From NCBI GenBank assembly GCA_036874045.1, contig CM072343.1:12110001-12174000 (forward strand): a DNA stretch of 64,000 nt, in the 5' to 3' direction. The stretch's first letter is position 1. Each line of letters starts with the position of its first letter. A program made the translations under genes and the position numbers. Of the stretch, positions 46,984 to 57,650 are shown piece after piece. The notes under the pieces were generated by a model, which was not told where the DNA came from, did no database searches, and was given only the letters and a program-made list of their open reading frames with translations. Source of the stretch: Cymodocea nodosa (lineage: Eukaryota > Streptophyta > Magnoliopsida > Alismatales > Cymodoceaceae).

Positions 46984-47578
46984 TAAGAAATCAGTTTTTA
47001 TGTTTATATATAAATAAAAAAAACATTAAAAATATATATAAAACATAAAAATCATTGCGGTTCAACCGACTCGAACCATCGGTATGACCAGAACATAAAA
47101 AATATGAATATTAATGTTCAGAAAAAATTTTGGTTTTACCAAAATATAGTATCGATTCAACCAAACGAAAAAATTAAAAGTAAAAAAAATAAAAAAATAT
47201 ATATTTGGGTCTTACCGAAACATAGTATCGATTAAACCGGTAACAAAATAGAAAAACTATTCTCTATAATATATTATTATTATATTTGCTTTTACGGGGA
47301 GTCCGTTGAGTTACGTTTAACTCAACGAGCTTACTCTGTTGAGTCTTGAGTTAGTCAACGAGCTTATTCCGTAGAGTTAACTGTAACTCAACGGAGTACT
47401 GTAGCTAAGATCGTGGATAAAATAGTAATAGTTGGTTCGGGAAATGACCCGATTACCCGCCTAAACTTAGGGCTTGTTTAAACTAAAACCTAGGGTTTTA
47501 GGGGCATTATCCGGCAAATCATTTAGAATCTAGAATAGTAGAAATCAGAGCGATTCCGTGCTATTGTGTAACTCCACG
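46984..47578 (+). repeat. Spacer between pol and ORF2: ACCGA repeats and hairpin words
   Basis: Homologous to 2621-3213. About 47055-47240 holds units around ACCGAAACATAGTATCGATT; 47300-47410 holds CGTTGAGTTA, TAACTCAACG and TAACTCAACGGAG words. The line AAAACCTAGGGTTTTAG near 47486-47502 could serve as a splice acceptor before ORF2, but nothing here proves use. No gene. Confidence 0.6.
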
Positions 47579-49798
47579 ATGAGGATGATGAAGTCTGAAT
47601 TTTGGGAAAAGGCAGTGGACACTGCATAGTTTCTAAAGGAATCTGAAGAATAGCACACGAGGCAGAAGATCAGAAATACAATGAGAGAAAAAGAGTTACA
47701 GAAGGTAGAATCAGAACTCTTTAACTTGAGAAAAATTTTGGTTGAATTAGAAATACAGATACCACAGATAATGGAGACACGAATTAGAGTGGCAACTGAA
47801 ATTGCATTAAGTAAAGAAAGAAAAATCCAGCCAAACAATGAAGTAGCCCTAGAGCTAATTCAACATAAAGCTAGATTGTGGTTTAAGAAACGTATTGCTG
47901 GACGAGGAAGCTGGGAAATATGGCGGCAGGAACAACAAGAGGCAACTGAAGGACAAGAAGAGCCGACTGCTGAAAGACCTGTTCCTGAGGAGCAGCAGTT
48001 AGGACCTTCAATTCCACCATTTAAGTCGTTGGCACGAGCAGAAATGATGGGGCCTTCGACTAAAGAATAAGTAAGAGAATTTGCAGAACTGGTTCAAGTT
48101 GGGAAGAACCAAGGAGAATCAGAAGATTTGGCAATGGCCAAAGCACACCTAGTGTTTGATGCACTTTACAAAAAGAGGGCTACAGAAAAGTTGAAAGCCC
48201 AATATAAAATCAAATTGGAATAGCATCACGAAGCTACTGCCAGAACTACTGCCAAATATGCTGCAAAAGAAGCTGAAGCTAGTCCTTCGGGACCAATAGT
48301 TATAAAAAAAGTTAAATAGGAAGAGCCAATACCTATGGCTTGAAGGCTTGCAGAACCTACTTTTATAGATTTAATTTCAGGAGATGAAGAGGAAGAACAA
48401 GCACAACTAATCAGAAAAAAGAAAGGAAAGGAAAAAGTGCTTGAATATGAGGAAATTAAATCTGAAGTACCAATTTTTACAGGGCCTGTGGAGCAGATTT
48501 TTATTAACCTACTATCCGATTCTAAGGAGGAGCAAGAGGAGCAAAGAAAAGAAAAAAATCAGGCTAAAATTAGTCTACAGCCTGTACAAGAAGAAACAGA
48601 AATTAGGGCAGAAACTGAATTGCCCGTGACTCCATCCCAATCTATTACAAAATCAGAAAGAACAGTAACAGAACAGATTGGTAGTTAGGAGCCGCAAGAA
48701 AGTGAAGAAAATGAAGAGGCTGAAAGAAGCCATTTGGACAAAAATAATTTCACAGATTCCATTGAAGAGAAAGAAACTCTTCAGCAAATTATGGAAAGAA
48801 TTCAAGAAAGAGTGGAGAGTTCTGCCAGCTCACCACCACAAACAGAAGCAAAAGCAAAAATCCAGGAATCTGAAGAGAATGTCCAAATGTAGCCTATGCT
48901 AGAGGAAGATCAAGAATAAACCCCTCTAGAGCAACAAAGTCACCTTCCTAACCCGACTGAAACAACAATTTTGAATGAAGTACATTTTTGTAGTCAGGAA
49001 GCTTATACCAAATACCAAGAAATAAGGGGTTATGATATCATTTACAGTAGACCAGTAAATTGGGATGGAATGCAAGAAATTAAAGAATTATTTGAATTCC
49101 AAGGTCTACTGTAATTTATATCTCAAGAAAGAGGGCATGTAGTATATGAAAATTTAGTGCCCTGTTTCTATGCAAATTTGAGAGAAAGAGAAGGAGGATT
49201 AATTTCAAACATGGAGGAAGCTGATGTACAGATAACACCAGAGCTTCTCCACAACATATTTGGGTTAAAGAATGAAGGAACAAAAATTTTAGAAGATACA
49301 ACTACAGTTGAATGGACTGAACAGCAAATTAAGGATTGTTTAGCTATCAATCCTAGTGTGCCATTATTAAACAGATTGAAGCATTTAAATGGTAAAGTAC
49401 ACATGGTAGCTAACATTCTAATTAAGAATGTCTATCAATGACAAGGCCATGACATAGAATTAAGTCAATTTGTCAAATGGGCCACATATGTAGTTGTAAA
49501 TAAGATCCAAATAAATTGGTTTGTAGTTTTTATCTCCAAGCTGAAAATAGTGAAGAAGAAATTATTTTATGGAGATTTGATTCCACTGTTGATGGTGGAC
49601 TATATCGATTTCACTAAATGGAAATCAAAAAAGATCAGATCAAGAACCATTTCAGTGAAAGAATACAGGAATTTTATAGCTGCAGAACTAGTTGTACCTT
49701 ATGGAGGAATTACAGGAGCAGTAGAGAGGATTAATCAATTAGAACTTCAATAAGAAAAACTCCAGAAGAAAGTAGATGAACTTAGGCATAGAGATTAA
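47579..49798 (+). pseudogene. Env-position ORF2 fossil (copy 3)
   Basis: Starts MRMMKSEFWEKAVDTA, near-identical in layout to copy 1: a coiled-coil N-terminus (KELQKVESELFNLRKILVEL), the block IQPNNEVALELIQHKARLWF, a Pro/Glu linker, a very Glu/Gln-rich middle, then the conserved C-terminal domain from IIYSRPVNWDGMQEIKELFEF through YENLVPCFYANLRE, TPELLHNIFGLKNEG and KKKLFYGDLIPLLMVD, ending DELRHRD. About 740 codons with six or so breaks. It has no transmembrane segment that I can see. It may be nucleic-acid or capsid-associated rather than an envelope; function unknown. Confidence 0.75.
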
Positions 49799-50697
49799 AT
49801 TGTATTGTTCGTCTACTTATGTAAAACTGTATGAAATTGTATGATGTACTTGTATTGTAATTGATTCATATTAATGAATGTAAATTTTTCAAATGCAATT
49901 TTCATACGTGTTTTGAATGTGAAATGAATGGAAATTATTGAATATTATGATATTGTGAAACTTTATGAATGAATATGTAATAGATTTACAATTTGCTGAA
50001 AGACAAGATAACTACTTAAAAATTTCTGCATGTTATAAGGTAAAATGTAAATTCTACATAACATAAAATGACCTGCAAGTTAAATCTTTATATAAGATTT
50101 AGATTTAAATGAATTTTAATCAAAATGATGCATTAATGACATAGATTTAACTTTATTTCAGTTAGTAGAATAAACAAAGAAAAAAAAACAGAGAGGAACT
50201 TACGAGAGTAAGACTTAGTTATTGCTAAGTGTTAACTCAACGAAGTAAGTCCGTTGAGTTAACCGTAACTCCACGAGGTCAGTAATATAATATAAGGTCA
50301 CTCCGTTAAGTTATCTGTAACTCAATGAAGTTAGTCCGTGGAGTTAGCAACAGTAACCGACTGTATTCTGTTGAGTTTTCTGTAACTCAACGAGGTTAGT
50401 TCATGGATTAACTAGAACGGTTATTCTTTTAACCACGAATGAAACTTCGTCGGTTTAGCGGTTACCAAAATTTGAAATTAGTAGTGGTACACGTACCCAT
50501 ATAAACAGGAACCACGATGCACATTGCAAGACACATTCTTGCAACGAGATTTATTCACTTTATGGATGTGCATTATATATATATAACAGAATGTTATTTA
50601 TGAGTTACCAGCACTTTTAAAAGAAAGGAGAAGGCGTTGGAGGAACTGGAAGGAGAAGCAGCTGATTCAACTTCATCTGACAACAAATATTTATAGA
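49799..50697 (+). promoter_or_regulatory. Inter-ORF region and untranslated leader of the gag/F-box unit (copy 3)
   Basis: Noncoding. The AATTGATTCATATTAATGAATG inverted words near 49860, hairpin words at 50225-50420 (CGTTGAGTTA..., TAACTCAACG), a TATA-like TTATATATATATAAC run at 50573-50587, and a conserved leader (GGAGAAGCAGCTGATTCAAC, 50651-50670) just before the F-box ATG at 50698. The strong conservation of 50460-50700 across three copies fits a promoter plus 5' leader. Promoter use is inferred. Confidence 0.45.
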
Positions 50698-50715
50698 ATG
50701 GAAAGCTTTAGACTG

Positions 50716-52263
50716 GTATGTAATTAATCTGCTATTTATTTATGAGTACATGGACTCGTTCTCTAAGCACTAAACGATTAGTAAGAACACCTACCCAGGA
50801 ATTTTCATTGCAGAGGAGTACTGAAAAATTTTCTGAACTGAACTTTAATGAAATTCTTTGGGGTGTAGCTAACCTTTCTTTCAAGGAGAACGTAGAGATG
50901 GCTGTTCTAGTAGAAAAACCATTAGGAGAGATTCTGTATCCTGAATTAGTTGATGAACCTTCATATATTCGATTGCCAAACTTTGAGGGAGATATGTTTG
51001 AACTGAAATCTAATTATACTAGTCAATTACCACATTTTCATGGATTAGAAAGAGAGGATGCCTATTATTTCCTTAGAGAATTTAACGAAGTTTGTCAAAT
51101 GATGAAAATGCCGAACATGAATATAGATGCTATTAAACTTAGATATATCCCTTTTTCTTTAAAAGACATAGCTAAAAGATGGTTATATACTCTATCGCCT
51201 GATTCAATTTCTACATGGACTGAATTTTGCTCTATTTTTCTGGAAAAATATTATCCAACACATCAAACGATTAAAAAGAAGAAAGAAACATTAATGTGTA
51301 GCCAAAAACAGGGTGAATCATTCTGGAAATATTTTGAAAGATTTAATGATTTACTGACTCAATGTCCACATCATGCAATGAGTAAAGCACAATTAATAGG
51401 TATAATTTATGAAAGCATAGATGTTTCAACGAAATATTTATTAAAATCTACTTGTCAAAATGGATTTTTTAAATTATGTAGTGAAGAAGCATGGGCATAT
51501 TTAGAAAATTTTGAAAAGAACTACACAGTGGGAAAATTCGGCTGAAGCTATTGTAGATAAAAAAATATTGCCAAGAGGAATGCATGAAATAGATTCCAAT
51601 ACTATGCTTGAGGTGAAATTAAATGAATTAACAAAGAAAATAGAAGAGTTATCATTAAATCAAAAGCTAGTAGAAAAGAATGCAAACATAAATGACTTAG
51701 ATATTATTTATGCTAGAAACCAAAGAGATAACTTGGGAAATTCTTATCATCCTAATTGGAGAAATCACCTAAATTTATCTTGGAGAAACAATAATTTCCA
51801 AGGAGGAGAAAATATAAATGAGAAAAACATAAGTTATGAAGTATTAATTGAACAAGGAGCTAGAATAGAAAAATTAGAAAAGATAATACAACAAGTAAAC
51901 AATCGTCTAGAATTTATATTTCAAAATACTGCAATTCAAAATCAGAATAGAAATATATCACTTAGATAGAAGGAACCAATGGAAGTTAAACCTACTAGAG
52001 GATTGCCAATACAAGCTATACCTAATCTTATCAATAGAACGGTTAATGAAATTGATACCTCTTCTAGGAGGACAGCTGAATGAAATAGCATATCTGAAGC
52101 AACTATCTATATGCATATATGTTTTTTATTTTAGTTAATAGTATCGTAGAGTTAATTTTTTACTCAACGAACTTAGTCTGTTGAGTTATGCCTTAACTCC
52201 ACGAGGGTGTGCAGTAGTTAGGTTAATTTTTGTCTCTGCTAAATTTTTGTTTATGTTTTACAG
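50716..52263 (+). other. Candidate intron containing the entire gag ORF (1,548 bp)
   Basis: The 5' border CTG|GTATGT is a good plant donor. The 3' border has a T-rich tract ending TTTATGTTTTACAG. Copy 2 lacks exactly this segment: its junction at 26415/26416 joins GACTG directly to AATCGACAAATGG. Gag begins 26 bases inside the intron and stops 180 bases before its end, so retention versus removal would switch between gag and F-box products. Confidence 0.8.
50742..52083 (+). pseudogene. Capsid-type gag fossil downstream of pol (copy 3)
   Basis: Starts MSTWTRSLSTKRLVRTP. Residues ~95-230 are the Athila/Ty3 retrotransposon-gag domain: LPHFHGLEREDAYYFLREF, IKLRYIPFSLKDIAKRWLY, SWTEFCSIFLEKYYPT-like, and GESFWKYFERFNDLLTQCPHH. 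Then EEAWAYLENF, a coiled coil (VKLNELTKKIEELSLNQKL), SYHPNWRNHLNLSWRNN (the Athila NTYNPGWRNHPNFSW box) and a second coiled coil (IEKLEKIIQQVNNRLEF). It has no zinc knuckle; that lies in the 5' ORF. About 447 codons, two or three breaks. Lies within the intron of the F-box unit. Confidence 0.88.
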
Positions 52264-53412
52264 AATCGACAAATGGAATTGATGCAATTACTAATGGATG
52301 CACTAAGGGAAGTACTAAGTAACTTGTCAGCTAAAGATCTGTGTAGGCTGTGTTGTGTATCAAAGGAAATTAAAGACTGTATTGAAGAAAAACATTTTCA
52401 GGGACTACAAGCTGCAAAAATGACTAAGATTAGAGATGGATTCATATGAAGATCATTTAATCGTAGTTCAAATACCCATGAATATCTGGCTATGGAAGAA
52501 ACTACTGGAATTCCACCCAATGCATTAGAAGGAATAAATCATATTATGGGGATAGATGAAGGATTAATCATATACAAGACGAGACCAAGGTATGCAAGTT
52601 TATTATTACCTGATATTTTGATAAGAAATCCTATAACAGGAGAAGAATGGAATATAGGAAGACCTAATAGATTTGAAGCACCAACTGTAAATTGTGGGTC
52701 AGCTTTGATATTTTCTGATAAAAATTCTACAATTCCTGAAAAATTATATTATTGGAGACCTACAGGAAATTGGGGTGAAGATTTACGCTTAAGTGTGTAT
52801 AATTTTCTAAACAGATCTTGGAATGAAAATATTATGATATATCTAGGACAGAAATCATTAATTAACCAAACACATGTCATACTTGATGGATATATATATC
52901 TAGTCACGGAGATATCATTAGCATATAGATCTGATTTATACATAGTGAGAGTAGACAGTTATGATGAATATATAGAAATTTTACCTGTACCGAGTGTAAT
53001 AGCTAAACCACCATCTGCAGAATTTAATGAAATTCAAATAGGAATGTGGTATAATGAAGAAGATGATCCTACTTTATGTTTGATAAGATGGTGGGATGAA
53101 CTGATGAAATTTCAAATATGGATTATGGAAAACATGAATGAATGGAAGTGGGAAGAGGAGTATATTGAAATAGATGTAGAAATAAAAACTACTACATTAC
53201 CCTAGAACCAAAAAGGATCCCTTTATGCATTACATATCATTAATGGTAATACACTCGTATTTGGAATTTATAATATATTACATGTTTACAAATTAAGAAG
53301 GAACAAGAACTGTATTAAAACAGAATTAATAGTAAGAAGTACTATGCCTAAAAAGTTTGCTTGGACTGATACATTTATTCTATTTGTTTCTACTTTTCAA
53401 ACATATTCTTAA

Positions 53413-55145
53413 ACTGTGATTTTATGTGTTTAATGTTATGTATTCTACATTTAAAAAAAAAAAATTGAAGTTTTCATGTTCATTTTATAAAAAAAAAAAA
53501 CAAAACAAAACAAAATATCAAACCAGTTTGTTGGTATCTGTTCTAGGAAACCAACTAGCTTGCTTGTGAGCCACCAAAGGCATAGGAGCCTGGGTTCCAC
53601 ACAAGACACTGATTTATTAATATCTGTTAAATGTTATTTTGTTTTATATTTTGCTTTTATCTATGAATGAAAAGTTTTTCAGAATCAAAAAATTGGAATA
53701 TGCAGAAGGAGATACAAATGAAACAAGGTATGTAACTAATTACTCATCTTAAATTTTAAATCAAGCAAAACTGTATTCATGCCTACTACAATTCCTGTAC
53801 TTATTGTCAAACTCTTTACATTGAGGATAATGCAAAATGTAGGTATGGGGGGAGGTAATTAAAGTAACAGCCATGTAAGTTTGTTAATTAAAGAAATTAA
53901 AATAGTACTACAAAGTTTTGAGGAAATTAAAAATTTTATGAACTTGCCGTAACTATCCGATAATTGAGACTGTAAAATTTTTTATAAACTCTTTGAATGT
54001 TATATTTAGAAGGCTATATAAGATGCTATAGAATTTATTATTTATGCAAATCTAGATATAGTATCTTATGTTTTTCTGAATTTCATTAGTTTAACAGTTT
54101 CACGATTTTAAAATGAAATCGGAATGCTTAATAATAAAAAAATCAGTAAATTATCTGAAGTCCTGAAAGAGCTGAGATGTGAATTCTAGATTAAATGAAA
54201 CACATATGATTAAAGATACATCTAATTTGACTAATTGAACTTGTAGAATGATTTATGTGTAGATCTTATTAAACTATAGAAAAAGTATGAGCTTATTGTT
54301 ATGGATTCATATTTTAAGTAACTGATAGAAGCAGGACTATATGAGATTAGCGTTTTACTGCATCTGTATTAATGAAATACATACATATATAGTATGTGAT
54401 TAATGTTTTGTTTTGTGTTTGTAGTTTTGATTGAAAATAAAAAAAATAAAAAAATTGAAAGTTTATTGACTTGTTTGATCACGAGCCTTTTGTACTTGAG
54501 CAGATAGGTATGTAAGGATTGTTGACTTGAAAAGGACTCTTAAAATCTGGCAACCTAGGATCCTGATCAGATCTAGGATTGTTGACTGAAAGCTCGTTAC
54601 ATGGGTACATTAGAAAGCTCTTGTATGATTCAAGCTTGTCAAATTAACTTTTAAAGTACGAAAATATATATATATATATACATATACTGTTCTGAAAAGA
54701 TACAAGTATTTTGTGAAATACAGATATCTTATGAATCGAGTATATTTTCTGTTATCTAGAATTGCTGAAATATGAATCTGGAATTGACTTTTGAAGTTGT
54801 TTAATGGAGATACAATTCTTTATTCTACTTATCTTAATCAAATTGAATTAGATTGTACTTTGATTCGTATGTTGTTGAAATTTCTTCTAGAAATCTTATT
54901 GGAAAATTTAGGATGACAGATGATGAAAAGAAGAACAAACGATAATATAATTAACACCTATATGATGATGACATACTTGGTATGTAATTTACATATATTT
55001 TAAGTATATTTGTAAGTTAATTACTGAATCATACAGAATATATTTTTATGCTAAACAGAAGAAAAAAAAAAGGGTAAGAATTAATTCTAGCACTTTTAAA
55101 GGCCAATCAATTAGATCTTAGTTTGCTAAGGGACTAGCAAAATTT
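53413..55145 (+). other. 3' noncoding tail of copy 3 with internal polypurine motif and conserved block
   Basis: No gene. ACATTGAGGATAATGCAAAA and GTAGGTATGGGGGGAGG at 53818-53856 form an Athila-type 3' motif 1.3 kb upstream of the actual LTR. 54461-54659 is the ~200-bp block shared with 10601-10800, 24051-24250 and 30773-30969. TA repeat at 54664-54682. Confidence 0.7.
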
Positions 55146-55159
55146 AGGTATGGGGGAAG
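55146..55159 (+). other. Polypurine tract of copy 3
   Basis: AGGTATGGGGGAAG immediately precedes the 3' LTR start TGTTTAG. It is preceded by GGGACTAGCAAAATTT, also conserved at 11296-11311. Confidence 0.85.
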
Positions 55160-57334
55160 TGTTTAGAATGAAAAAGTGCATATTATTAATGGTTAAATGA
55201 TGGTTAATTGCATAATATTTAGCTTATCATATAAGAATTAAGCTATTATGTTATAATTGCATTATTATATGTTTTAATTGAAGAATTTGCTTAATTTGGG
55301 GGAATTAATGTTAATTTAGTACATTTATGAACTGTCGGTAAGTTGCAGGCTGTGAAATTCCTAAGTATCCGAATATTCTGATATTTCAGACAGTTATGTT
55401 TAAGAGACCAAATATGTATCGGATAGTTATGTTTAAATTGCCGAACAATTATGTTTTGAGAGAATATTTTATTATTTCCTGAAGTACACGTGTCGAAACC
55501 ATAATGAATGACTTAAGTGAATTTTCAGTGAGTTATCTATAACTATCCGAAATTGCAGTTGGGCATCGGATAGTTATCCCTGTAACTCTCTGAAATCTCT
55601 TTTTATTTATAAAATAGCTGAGGACACGTGTCATGTTCTAGGAAATTGACTTAAGTGGATTTTCGGTGAGTTAGCTGTAACTATCCGAAATGCAGCTGAG
55701 CATCGGATAGCTAGACCTGTAACTCTCCGAAATATTATTTTATGATTAAACTACTGCTGACACGTGTCGAGATCTGGTAGATTTACTTAAGTTATATATC
55801 AATGAGTTATTTGTAACTATCCGAAATGCATCTGAGCATCGGATAGTTAAGTTTATAAGTATCTGAAATGCACCTGAGCATCGGATAGTTAAATTTATGC
55901 ACGTGTTTTATAGTTAAATCAACGAAGAAAGTCCATTGAGTTATCTATAACTCCACGGACTATATATTTTCTAATATGCCACTGTAGCGGTTGCAGGAAC
56001 AGACAGTTGGAAGAGAAAAACCATGTCTGCACGTATCACGCAGGAATTCAATCACGCAGGGAGAAGAAAGCATCGCCGTTGATATGAATGAAGGAAATCC
56101 AACCGACCATTCAAGCAGAAGCAGCTACTACTGAAGAAATATAAAAGAAAAGAAGAAAAAAAGAAGAAGTGTGTGATCGATGGACGAACAGTGTGTGCAA
56201 AGGAGGATCGGCGTCGCAATTCTCTGAAGTACCACACCAACCATCATCATCACCATCATCACCACTATAATCACCAACCATCGGAGGTCTGTGAGGATAC
56301 TTGCTTGATGTTGGGTCGATTCCGAGCCAAACACAGTGCCTGACAACCACTGTAAGGAGTGATCACGTCGCGGGAAGGGAAGCCATTTTCACCAAGCACC
56401 GACTCATATTTCAGGAGATCGTAAAGCTTTTAGCCTTGGCTTCGGGTTGATGCCTATATGCTGAAGAGGAGATCATCTTCCAATTCTGGACTCGCGATTC
56501 TAGGGAGAGGAGACAGAATTGTAAGTGGTTTAATTTTCAATGGTGTAATCGCGTTGCAAGTAGTGTCGGAAGTATTTACTATCAAGTGAGATTACTTTAC
56601 ATTTCACCTGTCGCCCATTTCCATGTTCATATTAAAACAGAAATACCAAAAACAATTTATCTATGTTTGTATGTTGTATTTGAGTGTTGTATTGTTTGCG
56701 TTGTATCGTGATTAATGTTATTTTTGTCAGTGTTGTGATTGTTTTATGTTTATTTTAGTTTTACAGTTTACTGAAATTGGTTCGTTCAAAAGACTTAAAG
56801 ATTTTAATGGTTACTGTTTGAATTATCTGAATGTTAGTATTGCTCAATGATAAATCCAATGTTAACTAACATTAAAGAGCTTAATTGATGTTATTTACAA
56901 TCTGTGGAATCGCCCAATGGTTGGCCGAATTCCTCTATAAATAGCAGTATTAAAAAGAAAAGTCAGGCTCATGGAGTTAACTTAAGTCCACGAGGTTAGT
57001 CCGTTGAGTTAGCCATAACTCAACGAACTTAGTCCGTTGAGTTAACTATAAATCAACGGAGAGCTTATTGAATATATAAATTTGATTTTTAACAAACGAA
57101 TAGTTCTCAAGTTCATCTTCAATTCCTTGTGGGATCGACCTGTACTTGCACACTGATACAATAGACACTATGCACTTGTAGTTAAAAGTACAAATTGGAA
57201 TTAATATCTAAATTGTATTAAAGGTTGTTTGTTTACTTCTAAAAGAGAGAATAGGCATAAAGATAAATTAACTAAGTAAAAACAGAAGTAACAAATCCAA
57301 GTTTTTCTACTGTATTGCTAGAAAAATCCAAACA
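55160..57334 (+). repeat. 3' LTR of copy 3 (2,175 bp)
   Basis: Matches the 5' LTR throughout, by eye about 3-5% different, with differences denser in the first 250 bp. It contains the same G-box array (55485-55900), TATA-like site (56140-56147), donor-like GTAAGT (56522) and U5 hairpins (56990-57065). Ends CCAAACA at 57334, then ATGAT. Confidence 0.92.
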
Positions 57335-57339
57335 ATGAT
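57335..57339. repeat. Target-site duplication ATGAT, right of copy 3
   Basis: Pairs with 40056-40060. Confidence 0.9.
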
Positions 57340-57598
57340 CTCAGTAAATCTTGAAAACATTTCAATTATGTTTTCATTATCATTCATTTTAAATAATTTG
57401 TGTTTTCTTAACAGAATGCTAATTTTTGTGTCCTTTACCTGGCTTGTACCTTCATGAGTAACTTGAAGGATTTTCCAAGCTTCATGTGCAGACTTAAATG
57501 TAGAAACTCTGTTATATTGTTCAGTAGTTAGTGCACAATATATAGCCATCAAATAGAAGAGGCCTATGGATGTTTTGTCCCTCAGCAAATTGAGCCAT
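57340..57598 (-). pseudogene. Copia A gag fossil, N-terminal part
   Basis: On the - strand from the ATG at 57598 (MAQFAEGQNIHRPLLFDG-type start), continuing AIYCALTTEQYNRVSTFKSAHEAWKIL and SILLRKHKLFKMNDNENIIEMFSRF, the UBN2-type gag domain of Ty1/copia. It is cut by copy 3; the rest is at 38933-40055. Confidence 0.8.
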
Positions 57599-57636
57599 AA
57601 ATCCAGATGGTTAAATCTTACAAAGGATTAAACCTT

Positions 57637-57649
57637 GCTCTAATACCAA
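57637..57649 (-). other. Copia A primer-binding site, initiator tRNA-Met type
   Basis: On the - strand TTGGTATTAGAGC, one or two bases from the 5' LTR end. It matches the usual plant copia PBS TGGTATCAGAGC except for one base. Confidence 0.85.
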
Positions 57650-57650
57650 T

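Larger units (their letters stand above)
50698..53412 (+). pseudogene. F-box/FBA gene in two exons (copy 3)
   Basis: Exon 1 codes MESFRL (50698-50715). The intron is 50716-52263 (GTATGT ... TTTACAG). Exon 2 (52264-53412) holds the F-box (residues ~10-50, ALREVLSNLSAKDLCRLCCVSKEIKDCI region) and an FBA-like C-terminal half: NPITGEEWNIGRP, LYYWRPTGNWGEDL, HVILDGYIYLVTEIS, FQIWIMENMNEWKWEEEYIEI. About 389 codons, two to four breaks. The exon boundaries are read from copy 2, where these two exons are fused in genomic DNA. Expected to act as an SCF substrate receptor in the cytosol or nucleus; target unknown. Confidence 0.85.
40061..57334 (+). mobile_element. Athila-like element with relocated gag and F-box gene, copy 3, structurally complete (17,274 bp)
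   Basis: Both LTRs, PBS, polypurine tract and an exact 5-bp target duplication are present. Order: 5' LTR 40061-42223; PBS 42231-42248; gag-C/zinc-knuckle ORF 42342-43249; protease-RT-RNase H-integrase 43250-46983; ORF2 47579-49798; leader exon to 50715; capsid gag 50742-52083; F-box 52264-53412; noncoding tail; 3' LTR 55160-57334. The LTRs differ by about 3-5% by eye, so the insertion is fairly recent (order of one to a few million years at usual plant rates). Coding parts are broken about 15-20 times. It must be younger than copia A, which it splits. Confidence 0.92.

Noticed and set aside
47579-49798. Calling ORF2 a true envelope gene
   Set aside because: No signal peptide, membrane segment or fusion-peptide-like stretch could be seen; only position supports that name.
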